DNA of 64,000 bases, taken from positions 2,868,175 to 2,932,174 of the forward strand of contig NC_058046.1 of assembly GCF_020085105.1 (NCBI RefSeq), given 5' to 3'. The notes under the pieces were generated by a model. That model worked only from the letters and a program-made list of their open reading frames with translations, had not been told where the DNA came from and searched no databases. The stretch comes from Siniperca chuatsi. Lineage: Eukaryota > Chordata > Actinopteri > Centrarchiformes > Sinipercidae. The position numbers were made by a program, and so were the translations under genes. Position 1 is the stretch's first letter. Every line of letters begins with the position of its first letter. Shown here in pieces: positions 24,101 to 34,179 of the stretch.

Positions 24101-27100
24101 TTCATCCCCTCAGTAACGTATCTTGGATTGCCTGTTTACTTCTATGAATGGAGGCAGTGGAGTCGGCCGTAAATACTATCAAAAATGGTGTTTGATGCTT
24201 TGAATCTTGAGGATTATAATGTTTATGAAATGCACTGTATTTAATCTTAGGTATAGACTATAAACCTTTACCTGAGAGTCTCTTCCTTGGCCATCAGGTG
24301 CTTGTGGGTGATGCTACAGTCCGTTAGCTCCACCTCCAGTTGTTGGCACTTCTTCGTCAGCTGCTCCACCTCCTGAAGAAGGGAAGATGTTGAATGATTT
24401 TGGTGATTTTTTTAACTCGAAAAGGAGGACAAGGTAAAGGAGGTTCTATTGCTAACCTTGTGTATTTGTTAGCAAACTGACTGGTGCCTTGGCCCTTTGT
24501 AGATCAAACATCTGTGACCCCGGTTTCCAACCTACAAGTACAAGTACCTGGGAATACACATGGACAATAAACTGGACTGGGCTAAGAACACTCAAGCTGT
24601 TTTCAGGAAGGGCAAAATGCTACGTTAACAGAGTGTTGACTACACACTGTATCTATCTTAAAACAACACTCGTATAACTCAAAATACAACGTTTTGAAAC
24701 TGCATATAATCATATAATATGTAGGTTCTAACAAGGGTTTTTATCAGTTTGTCGCATGGGCTTTGCATTAAGTTTGTTCACCTGCTGCATGCTAGAAAGC
24801 ACAGCAAAGGTGTGGGGGTATAGCTCAGTGGTAGAGCATTTGACTGCAGATCAAGAGGTCTCCGGTTCAAGTCCGGATGCCCCCTGACCCTAGTTTATGC
24901 CACATCACGACAAATGTACTTCCTTTCTGTGTTTCCTACACTCTAGATAGTAAGCAAGTAAATGCAATGTTTCTCAAGCTCCAAATAAATAAATAAATGC
25001 TTTAAGGTGATGATACTCTATGTAGCCTGAGTTCGATGAATTCATTTGTTATAAGGAGCCAGGGAAAAAAATATTCTGTAAAATGTTTAAATCCCCTCTA
25101 ACGCATCCATTATTTTCTGACATGTGGACACTGACATTGTAGACGAGGTGGCCGAGTGGTTAAGGCGATGGACTGCTAATCCATTGTGCTCTGCACGCGT
25201 GGGTTCGAATCCCATCCTCGTCGAAGTTAAGTTTTCAACAAATTCTCTTGGGATAAATAAAGTTCTACAGCTCCATCATTGTACTATGCTATGACTTTGG
25301 TGTGGCCACAAGAAGCAATAACAGAATATTGTAGAAAAGGTTTCAGTCGTATTGGCCAATAGGCCTGATTACTGGGCCATCATGGAAAGAAAAGAAGGTT
25401 AGTTTCAGGTGAAACTAGGCAGGGTAAGCAGCAGGCACTCAGGTAGACTCCTCCCTGAGGGCGGGGCCTAAGCAACACACAGTAGCTTAAATTTCTGTTT
25501 TCTCAGACCATTTTCACAATTGAGAATGACTTCCGGATGGGAGCCGAAACGTCTTGATTCTGAAAACAGTGTCCAGATGACGACGACTGAAACCTTTTCT
25601 ACGATGGAACACTCCTGGACGAATGAGGGACTACACCGTCAATAACAGAATAGTTAGTTGTGCATGTTCTCTCACAAACACTGAGGCCATGTCCAGCCTG
25701 AAAAAACGACGACGACAACGACACATACTTCAGTTTGTCGCATGTTCTTTGCCTTAAGTTTGTTCACCTGCTGCATGTTAGAAAGCACAGCAAACGTGTG
25801 GGGGTATAGCTCAGTGGTAGAGCATTTGACTGCAGTTCAAGAGGTCACCGGTTCAAATCCGGTTGCCCCCTGGTCACTGATTTATGCAACTTCACAACAG
25901 ACATACTTCTAAATGATGTCTGGGTTTCCTACACCCTAGATGGCAAAAAAAACAAATTCAATGTTTCATAACATACAAATAATACATGCTTTAACATTCA
26001 ACCCTCTCATATAATGAGACTCTGGGTAGGCAGAGGTTAAATTAATTTGTTGTAAGGAACCAGGGAAGAACCGGATCCCACATCCATTATTTTCTAACAT
26101 TACGACACATCATGTCTGACTGTACTGTACTGTATAGCGCCTTTCTAGTCTTCCGACCACTCAAAGCGCTTATCACTACATATCACATTCACATCACTGT
26201 GCATTACGTAGGTAAGGCATTAGTGAAAGAGGTCTAATTGCAAACACAGCTTATTTGTCCAGAAATATTGTGATATAAATAGAGACCGGAAGTGAAAACA
26301 AAACTCAAGAGGTCTTTGGTTCAAATCCAGATGCCCCCTGAGTCACAATTATATCACTTCTCTGCAAACACACTAATGTTTTTTAAACTCGAAAAGGAGC
26401 ACAAGGTAAAGGAGGTTCTATTGTTAACCTTGTGTATTTGTTAGCAAACTGAGAGATGTAAAGGGCCAAGGCACCAGTGACCCCGGTTTCCATCCAGGGG
26501 GTCAGTGTGGACATGGTAGAAGTACCTGGGAGTACACATGGACAATAAACTGGACTGGGCTAAGAACACTCAAGCTGTTTACAGGAAGGGCCAGAGCCGC
26601 CTCTATTTTCTCAGGAGGCTGAGGTCCTATAACATCTGCCGGACAATGCTGAGGATGTTTTATGAGTCTGTGGTGGCCAGTGCTATCCTGTATGCTGTTG
26701 CATGCTGGGGCAGCAGGCTGACGGTAGCGGAAGCTTACAGACTCAACAAACTGATCCGTAAGGCCGGTGACATTGTGGGGGTGGAGCTGGACTTTCTGGC
26801 GGTGGTGTCAGAGAGGAGGATGCTGGCCAAACTACATGCCATCTTGGACAGTGTCTCTCACCCGCTCCATGACGTGCTGGTCAAACAAAGGAGCTGACAA
26901 ACTGACAGATGTTTGATCTACAAAGGGCCAAGGCACCAGTGACCCCGGTTTCCATCCAGGGGGTCAGTGTGGCTTAAGTTTGTTCACCTGCTGCATGTTA
27001 GAAAGCATAGCAAGGGTGTGGGGGTATAGCTCAGTGGTAGAGCATTTGACTGCAGATCAAGAGGTCTCCGGTTCAAGTCCGGATGCCCCCTGAGCCCAGT

Positions 27101-30100
27101 TTATGCCACATGACGACAATATCAGTGAGTCACAATTATATCGCTTCTCTGCAAACACTGTTAATCGTTGTCCTCTTACCTTCTTGCGGGTGAAGCTCTC
27201 CTGTGTGATCTTGTTGAAATCTTTCTTCAGGTCGTCCAACTCAATGAATAGATCATTCTCTCTGCCTTGCAGGGCGTCCTTCTCCTTCTGCAGGGCCACG
27301 GCCTCGATCCGCAGGAACCGGAGCTGCCTCGACCGCTCGCTGTGCTGGGCCCTCTCCTTCTTAAGAATGTTGGAGGTCTCCATCTTAACGCAATCGTCCA
27401 CTGCTTTCTGCCTCTTCTCAATCATCCTGTTGTTGGAGGACAGGGGACGGTAAGGGAAAACATCTACTGTTCGCTGACCATCTTTTTGAAGCAACAGTCA
27501 AACCAACATCAAAGAAAGGAGATCAGCATGAACGCTGCCCCTGCAGACGTAATGCCGCCTGTCAGCTGAACTCCTAGACTTTTACTTTTTCATCCCCAAC
27601 TCTGCTTCCTTCTTCAGGCTGTGGATGGCAGCTTCATGCTCTTCCTTCTGACTGACCAGCTGCTTCTTCAGAGGCTCTTTGTCGGACAGCTGCTGCATCC
27701 ACTGCATCAGCTGCTCCTGCTGCTCCTCAAACCTTGCCGCTGAGGGGAGGAGAGGAGAGTAAACAAGGAGAGGAGAGGATGCTTCCCACCGTAGGCTTCA
27801 CACAAAGTGCTTGGGACAGTGTTTGAAACCCCCTCCCACCACACCTTTCCAACGCCAGCATATTGAACCCTTTACACAAAAACTCTGAGTACTTCAAATT
27901 CTCCTTTAAACGCTGTGAGAACCATATCCAAACATTTCATGCCAGGTGGAAAGACATTGAACTCTCCATTATGAATGATCCTCCAATTTACGCAGTATTG
28001 GCCCACAAAAATTGTTTTTTTTTTTAAATCTCTGGACGGCAGAGGAAATAAAACAGCTTTTGTCCTGATTTATGTTTTGAAATATATACTGCTGTCCCAA
28101 AACAAAGAAAAAATTAAATAACAGCCAAACCTTTAAAAAAGATTCATAGACTTGTCCTGCACTCGGGGACTTGACACGAAATTGAATCCACAAGGCTGTG
28201 ATCATAGATTATGAGGCGACCCACCAGCCACTCCAGTCATTTACCTACCTGCAGATCTACCATCGTCGCTTAATCGATTTGGCCAGCTACAGAAAATTAA
28301 TCAACAGCCATTTTTATAATCGCTTAATCATTAAAGTTGTTTATAACACTAAAATGCCAAACACTTGATTGAAAAAATAATCAATCAGTAATGAAAATGA
28401 CAATAATTAGTTGCAGCTTTAGTTGTTTCTGTGCCGTCGTTGCAAATCGCAGAAATTGAATCCGTTCTAAGAGGGTGGAAGATGAAGCAACGAAATACTG
28501 TGTAACTATTGAACAATTCATCGAAATCGCAATTTGGCCAAGCGCAATATCCAAATCACAGAAGCTGCAATTTTTTGATAAAGGTCAAATGTGTGACAAA
28601 ACAGCTTTATAATGAAGTACAGCGGTGCTGCAGAGACGCCCCGGCCTACACATCTTGTTCTCCAGATGTAAGAAAACACGTTTGTTTGGTACAGACCCCA
28701 ACAAATGTCACATCATTTTGGCACATCCAACCTGCCCAGCGTTTCAGCTCCTGGTCTTGTTGCGTTGACCCCCCCATTTTAACCACGTTGTGAAAAATTT
28801 GGGGGTGAAATTAGACAGCAGTCTAAAATTTGATAAGCAAATTGATTCTGTGGTCAGGGCAAGCTTCTTTCACCTCCTAGCAAAGGTTAAACCCTTCTTG
28901 AGCCGTTGTGACCTGGAGAAAGCTATCCATGCTTTTGTTAGTTCCCGCATAGACTACTGTAATGCGCTCTATGTGGGAGTTAACCGAGCTGGTCTTCACC
29001 GTTTGCAGCTTGTGCAAAATGCTGCGGCCCGCCTGCTCACTAACAGTCGGAAACACGAGCGCATCACACCTGTCCTGTACTCCCTGCACTGGCTCCCTGT
29101 CCAGTTCACAATTCATTTTAAAATTTTGACATTTGTTTTTAATGCAGTCAGTGGCCTCGCACCTTCCTATTTGTGTGAGATTTTGAGCCCTCACCGACCC
29201 GGCAGAGCTCTACGATCTGCTGGGCGACATCCGCTGGAGGTCCCCCGGTCCCGGTGCAAACAGTGGGGCGACCGTTCTTTTGCAGTGGCCGGTCCGAAAC
29301 TCTGGAACTCTCTGCTCGTTGACTTACGTCCATCACTGACCTGCCTTTGTTCAAAGCCAAACTTAAAACCCACTTATTTAGAATAGCTTTTAACACTTAG
29401 TGGCCCTGCGACACTTCTCTTTATCTTAATGTTGTAATGTGCTCTGCTGACCTATTTGTACTTTTATTATTATTTGTTATTATCATTATAATTTTTTTAT
29501 CTTGTTTTTAATGTTGTACAGCACTTTGGTTCAGTTTCGGTTGTTGGAAGGTGCTATAGAAATAAAGTTTGATTGAGTTCGATTGACATCGTGACTTTAA
29601 TAGTTTTTTCAGTGATAATGAATATTGTGATGCAAAAATGATCATTCCCGCTAATCCTGCAGCGCTACGTGTAACAAACGTTTGTCTCACCCCGCATCAC
29701 GCTCTCTGAGTTAAGTCTGTCGACTTGTTCCTGCAGCTCCTGTATCTGCTGGCTGTGCTGCAGCTTCAGGGCCTCTCGCTCCTGCTCGGCAGCCTGCTGC
29801 TGCTCAGCCAGCTGCTCAGCCAGCTCGTCCACCATCTTCTGTTTTGCAACCACGAAGGGCTTCAGGTGCTCAGTGGTGTCTTTCTTGTCCTTCTCCAGCG
29901 CTCCGTACTGAGAGACGAGGTCCTTGTTCTGTTTCTCCAGGTTGTGGCATTCAAGCTGACATCTGCAGGACGAAGAGGGACACGTGGGTTTAAGGCAACA
30001 ATCTACTATCATTTTTATCATGCTGAAACTGTGACTGAAGCCTGTCCTCAGTTACAGTATGTCAATAGCGAGGTGAAATATCGTGATAATTCTAGGAGCC

Positions 30101-31242
30101 AATAACTGGAGATGGAATTTAGAAAATTTCAATCACATTTCAATGTTTTACTGTGTGAAACAAAACTTAAAGGACCACATACCGTACAGTTTTTTGTATA
30201 TATTTTTTAATCAAATGAGATGATACACAATGTGCAACATAGTGGATGTAAACCTGAGGTCAATTAAATGAACATTAACACAAGACAGAAAAATAATAGA
30301 CTAATGTAAACGACCATTGTTGACTAACTTAAATACTGAAATAGTGTTTGAGGGCTGGAAGTAGAGCTGAAACAATTATTATATAAGAATTAATTCTTCA
30401 ACTTCAACACAAAATTAATTAATCAACTACTCTGACAGACTATTCGTTGTTTCAGTCATTTTTCAAGCAGTAATGCCAAACATTGGTTGGTTCCAGCTCC
30501 TCAAATTAGAAGATTTTCTGCTTTAATTTGTCATGTGTGATAGTAAATTGAATATCTTTGGATTTTTTATACTGATGGTTTAATAAAACACTACACTTAA
30601 ATACATCGCCTTGGGATCTGGGAAGTTATAATCAGCATTTTTCATTATTTTCTGACATTTTATAGACAACTAATCAAGAAAATAATCGGCACAGCATGGT
30701 AGTTAATGTCACTTTATATTAATTCTGGGTTATATTATATTTATTATATATTTTTTGTGATCAAACATTAAAGCTAATGCAAACACACTTCCTTCCCAAT
30801 AATAGTGGATGTTGAGGTTGCTTAGTTCCAATATTTTTAGTTAAATATCTAAATTTTTTAACACATTTAACATGGTGGCAGTGACAGAACCATTTTATGT
30901 GGCACAAACATCTTAAAAGGCACAAACTGGTGCTAATGCTAACATGGCTAACACCACTCTCGCTGATGTTAAAGGGCTATGCAAATAAAGTAGGATTTTT
31001 TTATTAGTTAGGTTATATTTTCTAAGTTTAAAAGACAAAAACTAGTGAATATATCTACATTTATGCATCATTATGTGTTTAAAGAAACAATTACGGCTTT
31101 ATTTCCCCCCAAAAGAGAAGCAGCTCTGCAGTGTAGCTAACGTTAGCTAACAGTCTTACCTCTCCAACCGCTCATCCAGATATTGAATTTGTATCAAATA
31201 TAACGACTTCTCTTTGACGCCAGAACCGATTATTTCCGTCAT
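21123..31242 (-). CDS. cfap157: Cilia- and flagella-associated protein 157, complete, nine exons
   Basis: Coiled-coil protein of motile cilia and sperm flagella, needed in mammals for normal sperm axoneme shape. Exons 31242-31160, 29962-29691, 27739-27586, 27426-27180, 24372-24272, 23959-23809, 22982-22825, 22137-21982 and 21330-21123 join in frame to 1530 nt (509 aa), near the roughly 520 aa of the human protein. The match rests on the N-terminal block LIQIQYLDERLER (human HIQIRDLEDRLAR), long glutamine/glutamate-rich coiled coils through exons 2-6, LTKKCQ at the start of exon 5, an EAVIIIRNIQ block, and the signature RYRPGDLGLVPRPTW in exon 8 (human YQPGDLGLVPR). Exon 9 encodes a repetitive, probably disordered SDPAPQPD(Q/P) tail not recalled from mammals. 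Introns 4 and 5 hold antisense tRNA genes and intron 2 holds a LINE 3' end. The reading frame also stays open for several codons before the chosen ATG, so a longer N terminus is possible. Confidence 0.9.
21181..21297 (-). repeat. 27-bp coding minisatellite in cfap157 exon 9
   Basis: Four full 27-bp units plus a partial one (unit starts at 21181, 21208, 21235, 21262, 21289). They differ only at one base that switches the codon between Pro and Gln. They encode the nine-residue unit SDPAPQPD(Q/P). The length is a multiple of three, so copy-number changes keep the frame. Confidence 0.9.
21590..21822 (+). repeat. SINE/LINE-like repeat with TAATG tail in cfap157 intron 8
   Basis: Ends with a GGATAAAAGCATCAGCTAAA block and a repeated TAATG tail, a familiar teleost short retroelement end. 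Confidence 0.5.
23480..23594. mobile_element. End of a hAT-like miniature element in cfap157 intron 6
   Basis: Reverse-oriented end ..CTAAATACTTCTTCCACCACTG matches the left end of the copy at 4522. Related interior sequence occurs at about 22250-22385 in intron 7, so the pieces may be separate relics. Confidence 0.5.
24011..24082 (+). tRNA. tRNA-Cys (GCA), copy 1
   Basis: 72-nt cloverleaf: acceptor GGGGGTA pairs with TGCCCCC, D arm GCTCAGTGGTAGAGC, anticodon loop CTGCAGA (GCA at 24043-24045), T arm TCCGG TTCAAGT CCGGA. No intron. It lies antisense in cfap157 intron 5, about 50 bases beyond exon 6. Box A and box B promoters are intact, so it should be transcribed by Pol III. Confidence 0.95.
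24410..24625 (+). mobile_element. Short duplicate of the LINE-bearing block
   Basis: Near-copy of 26386-26600, including the reading frame around DNKLDW, cut off soon after. It begins about 40 bases from cfap157 exon 5. It shows that the tRNA/LINE block was copied at least twice inside intron 4. Confidence 0.6.
24814..24885 (+). tRNA. tRNA-Cys (GCA), copy 2
   Basis: Identical in sequence to copy 1, now in cfap157 intron 4. It is preceded by a block (from about 24753) that also precedes copies 3 and 4, showing that the genes spread by duplication of longer segments. Confidence 0.95.
25142..25223 (+). tRNA. tRNA-Ser (GCT)
   Basis: 82-nt class II tRNA: acceptor GACGAGG pairs with CCTCGTC, anticodon GCT at 25175-25177, a long variable arm, and T loop TTCGAAT. 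It lies antisense in cfap157 intron 4 between tRNA-Cys copies 2 and 3. Confidence 0.95.
25351..25640 (+). mobile_element. Penelope-like element 3' fragment (copy A)
   Basis: Matches the reverse complement of 47541-47815, the 3' part of a Penelope-like element whose coding end is recognisable there. It lies in cfap157 intron 4, in the opposite transcriptional sense to the gene. It contains a hammerhead-like core remnant (25519-25553). No coding sequence is left in this copy. Confidence 0.7.
25800..25871 (+). tRNA. tRNA-Cys (GCA), copy 3 (variant)
   Basis: Same cloverleaf as copies 1, 2 and 4, with a few changes. Base 38 of the anticodon loop is T instead of A. One T-stem pair is switched from T-A to A-T on both sides, so pairing is kept. 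The compensated pair argues that this copy is still folded and possibly functional. Confidence 0.9.
26305..26339 (+). pseudogene. 3' half of a tRNA-Cys gene
   Basis: The T arm and 3' acceptor strand of a tRNA-Cys, with substitutions and without the 5' half. The bases that follow match the sequence at about 27127-27165 next to copy 4, so this is the broken edge of a duplicated block. Confidence 0.75.
26490..26897 (+). mobile_element. LINE reverse transcriptase C-terminal fragment
   Basis: An open frame (26538-26897, 119 aa) with MDNKLDWAKNT, GQSRLYFLRRLRSY and ESVVASAILYAVACWG, typical of the thumb and C-terminal part of fish non-LTR reverse transcriptases. The catalytic palm is absent. A direct repeat of about 48 bp (26462-26509 and 26925-26972) flanks it. 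Clade (CR1/L2 or Rex-like) was not decided. Confidence 0.8.
27020..27091 (+). tRNA. tRNA-Cys (GCA), copy 4
   Basis: Identical to copies 1 and 2. It lies antisense in cfap157 intron 4, only 89 bases from the 3' border of exon 4 (27180). It carries the same upstream block as copies 2 and 3. Confidence 0.95.
28255..28425. repeat. GATTAATCGAC family, short copy in cfap157 intron 2
   Basis: Contains CTTAATCGATTTGGC and AAAATGCCAAACACTT; internally shortened. Confidence 0.5.
28790..29578 (+). mobile_element. L2-like LINE 3' end in cfap157 intron 2
   Basis: Open frame 28790-29386 (198 aa) covers the end of an L2-type reverse transcriptase: LGVKLDSSLKFD, SRIDYCNALYVG, LQLVQNAAARLL, LHWLPV, and a WGDRSFAVAGPKLWNSL block. 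It is followed by a 3' UTR ending AATAAAGTTTGATTGAGT. Truncated at the 5' side; antisense to cfap157. Confidence 0.85.
30365..30690. repeat. GATTAATCGAC family, copy in cfap157 intron 1
   Basis: Starts GAGCTGAAACAATTATTA and includes GGTTCCAGCTCCTC, a block of the family interior, then an end with ACTAATCAAGAAAATAATCG. Confidence 0.55.
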
Positions 31243-31384
31243 AGTTCTGTGTTTGTCTTTTTCCTGTATATTGTTTGGCTTTCTGTTGTTTATCTCCGCT
31301 TTTTTAATCCTTCTTTCATGGCATTTTTCAAAGAAAGTTCACAGAAAAATCTAGGCTGAGAAGCTAAGCTAACGTTAGACTGGT

Positions 31385-31397
31385 GTTGCTAGGGAAT
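31385..31397. promoter_or_regulatory. X-box-like (RFX) site upstream of cfap157
   Basis: GTTGCTAGGGAAT is close to the palindromic RFX X-box (GTTGCC..GGCAAC type) and lies about 145 bases upstream of the cfap157 start codon. RFX factors drive many ciliary genes through such sites at this distance, so the position fits. The call rests on sequence resemblance only. Confidence 0.45.
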
Positions 31398-31527
31398 GAT
31401 GCCTTCAGGGACTGCTCGGAAAACTCTACGCTTTTTAAAATAAACTGACCATCATCAGAAACTATTCAGAAATAAATATATTATAATATAAAATAATCTA
31501 ATATTATATAATATAATATATCAGAAA

Positions 31528-31868
31528 CTTATTTCCCCAAAAGAGAAGCAGGTCTGCAGTGTACCTTAGCACAATCTTGCCTCTCCAGCTACTGCTCATC
31601 GAATTTGCATCAAATAATATAACGACTTCTTTAGTTTATCCACCATAGTTATGTATTTGTCTTTTTTCCTGTATAACTGGCTTTATGTTGTTTATCTACA
31701 CTTTTTTTAATCCTTACATGGTCTTTTCAAAGAAAGTTCACAGAAAAATCTAAGCTGAGAAGAACTAATCTCTATGTTGTTTGGCAGGGAATGCTGCCTT
31801 CAGGGACTGCCTATAAGGTTCTACCATTTTTAGAAATTAACCAACCATTATCATCTGTTTCAAACTAT
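31528..31868 (-). pseudogene. Decayed duplicate of cfap157 exon 1 and upstream region
   Basis: This stretch is a diverged direct repeat of 31098-31470. The copy of exon 1 runs 31646-31581. It keeps the ATG but reads only a few codons to a stop, has small deletions, and its splice donor has changed from GT to GC. The copied upstream region keeps long identical blocks (for example the stretch around a shared AAAGAAAGTTCACAG motif), but the X-box-like site is disrupted. It cannot encode the normal cfap157 N terminus. Confidence 0.8.
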
Positions 31869-32529
31869 TATTACTAGTACTATTACCATTACTGTTATTA
31901 CTATTCTCACTTTATATGAGTATGTGACTTTGTACTTGTAAAACTTTAACATAATCATTTATTCATATGATTATTAGTTTATTTATTGAACATTTTAAGG
32001 CTTCATATGTCTGTGCCATTGTCTGGCTCAGATGGCGTCACTTTCATTCCGATAAATGAATGAAAATGAAGGTGGAAACACTACCAAGTCAATGCGTTTC
32101 GTCTTCAGTATCTGAGCCAGTTTATTCTAGCTATGCTGCTCTTTGAGTATTAGTCTTAGTCTGGTAAAGGACCTGACCCAAACATTGCTGTGTGGATGAT
32201 ATAACAGCAACATCACTGTGACAACAATAACAGACACATATACACGTAAAGATACAGACATAAACAAAAACAAAACGCTCAGACTGTATGTCAGGTCAGC
32301 TCGAAAATCTGTAATTGCTCAGTTTATAGTCAAGGTCTGTTTTATAAATGAACAAAGCAGTGATGTCTAATTTCTATTTTCATGTGCAGCAACATTCACC
32401 AGTGACTCGAGGGGAACCGATTTGCATGCTGGGTATTTTCATTTCCTCTGTAAGGACGCTGAGCATGCCATTCTGCTCCGAAGCCGGGAGGAATGCAACA
32501 GGATCCATCTCCGCTGGGCCTCTGCAACC

Positions 32530-33390
32530 ATCTTTGGACCTGCTGATCTGAAGCCGAGCGGCACCGCCCTCCTGCTGGTTCTGGGAGTGCTCGCCAACGT
32601 CTTCAACCTCGGGGTCATGCTGGTGCAGCAGTGGAGGGCCGGAGGTGTGAAAATCGTGGCCGCCATCATCCGCTTCATCTCGATACAGATCTCCACCTTC
32701 GTCCTCGTGGCCTCGGTCTGGGCCAGGGTGCTCTGCTGGCTGGACTTACCTTTCTTCTTCTGTGTCACCCTGTTCGTGTGGCTCAGCAGCTTCTGGTCTG
32801 TGCGTCCTCTACTGCGTGAGGGTTTTGAGCTTCTCCTCAGCTCTCTTCTCAACCATCCTGAACGTCACCCTGGTGGTGACCTTACTGACCTCCTGCGTGG
32901 TGTTCACCCCTTTCTTCTGTTTCCAAAGCAAAACTCTTGTTCCAAACATGACAGAAAAGGCTGCTTGTGTCATCAGGAAGCCTCTGTTCCCCGCCTGGGT
33001 TGACGTCAGTGTTTATGTGATCATCTTCATCTGCTTCCTCACCCTGATGCCCTTCATGCTTCCGACTTCACTGAGGCTGGTCGTCTACCTCTCTGCAAAC
33101 ACGCCTTGTCCATGCAGAAGAAGCAGGGCGGCTCTCACACTGCAGAGTCGTACCTGCTCGTCTGCAGGCTAACGGTGGCTCTGGTCTGGGTTTACCTCAC
33201 CACGCTGCTCACCATCTCCCTCTACTATTTCCATGCGATCTTTGCTTCTGGGTTGAGCACGGACATGCTCTTCTTTGGATTGTCCTGAGACCTGAGAGAG
33301 AAGCTCAGAGTGCTGTTCTGCAGGGGAAAGAACACAAACACTCTGGCCAGCAGAGCGGAAGATAAGAGTGGCGTAACAGCAACAGTTTGA
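32530..33390 (+). pseudogene. Seven-helix receptor relic, bitter taste receptor (TAS2R)-like
   Basis: An intronless, strongly hydrophobic plus-strand sequence with several membrane-helix-like segments. Helix 1 is near GTALLLVLGVLANVFNLGVM (from about 32563), with further helices at 32670-32800 and 32860-32920. A loop follows with a glycosylation motif (NMTEK), then helices at 33000-33090 and 33165-33250. The layout, including the LYCVRVLSFSSALF block and a long loop before helix 5, resembles fish TAS2R proteins; an ORA/V1R-type receptor is the alternative. It is broken: the frame shifts by one base near 32797, shifts back near 33100, and a TGA at 33286 follows helix 6. The seventh helix appears deleted, because sequence like a short cytoplasmic tail follows directly. 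Sequencing indels could explain the shifts but not the missing helix. Confidence 0.45.
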
Positions 33391-34179
33391 CTGAAGTTTG
33401 AGTGAACATGTATCCTGCATCTCATGTAATAATCCTCACGTTGAATTATGTAAGGTACTAATTCTAAAATGATGTGAAAAAGGGTTATACTGATTTATGA
33501 CGCACTCATTACAGACCAAGTTACCCAGAAGAAGCGGTGCCTGCGCTCTTGCTTTACCCACGTACCGAAAATAGTTTTAATTCAGTAACTATCAAGTTTA
33601 TAATTAACGCTAAGAGTAACTGCAGTGGCAGCTGGTTTGTTTTCCGTGTTTTTAAGTGCCAAGTTGGACACATCAGAACTTTTCAAAAGATCTGAGTGTC
33701 CTAGTCGTAATTACAACTTGGTTGTGGACTTGAACACTATTAACATCGGACACATAACATGAACCTGGCATCATACCATGACCACAGAAAATACTTGTTT
33801 CTAATAGCTGTCTGTTAAAATAGACCTTTTCCTGTCATAGAAGGAAATGCTAAGGTGTAAATAATAACATGTTTGATGGCTCTGTTCCATTTAGGTGTTT
33901 GAGTGGTTCCAGACTTCCTACGTCTCAAATGTTGTGACATTACTGACAGCAGCCTCTTGATGCATGAGAAAACACTCATGCATCAATACAACACACAATA
34001 AAGAAATCACCTGGAAAGCTCGTGCTGCCAGGGGTGGGTGGGGGTTTCTAAATTGGAGAAAGTAATTTGTTTCGGGAGGATGATTTATGCGTAGGCTACA
34101 TGTGGATTCGGATGATGTCAGAGCCGCGCATCACTAGTAGAACAAACATGCTGTAGAAATTTTTGATTATTCAGGTTAC

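Noticed and set aside
27103-27569. Plus-strand frames of 116 and 100 aa
   Set aside because: Antisense shadows of cfap157 exon 4.
32439-32852. 137-aa minus-strand frame
   Set aside because: Antisense shadow of the hydrophobic receptor relic; arginine and serine rich with no motif.
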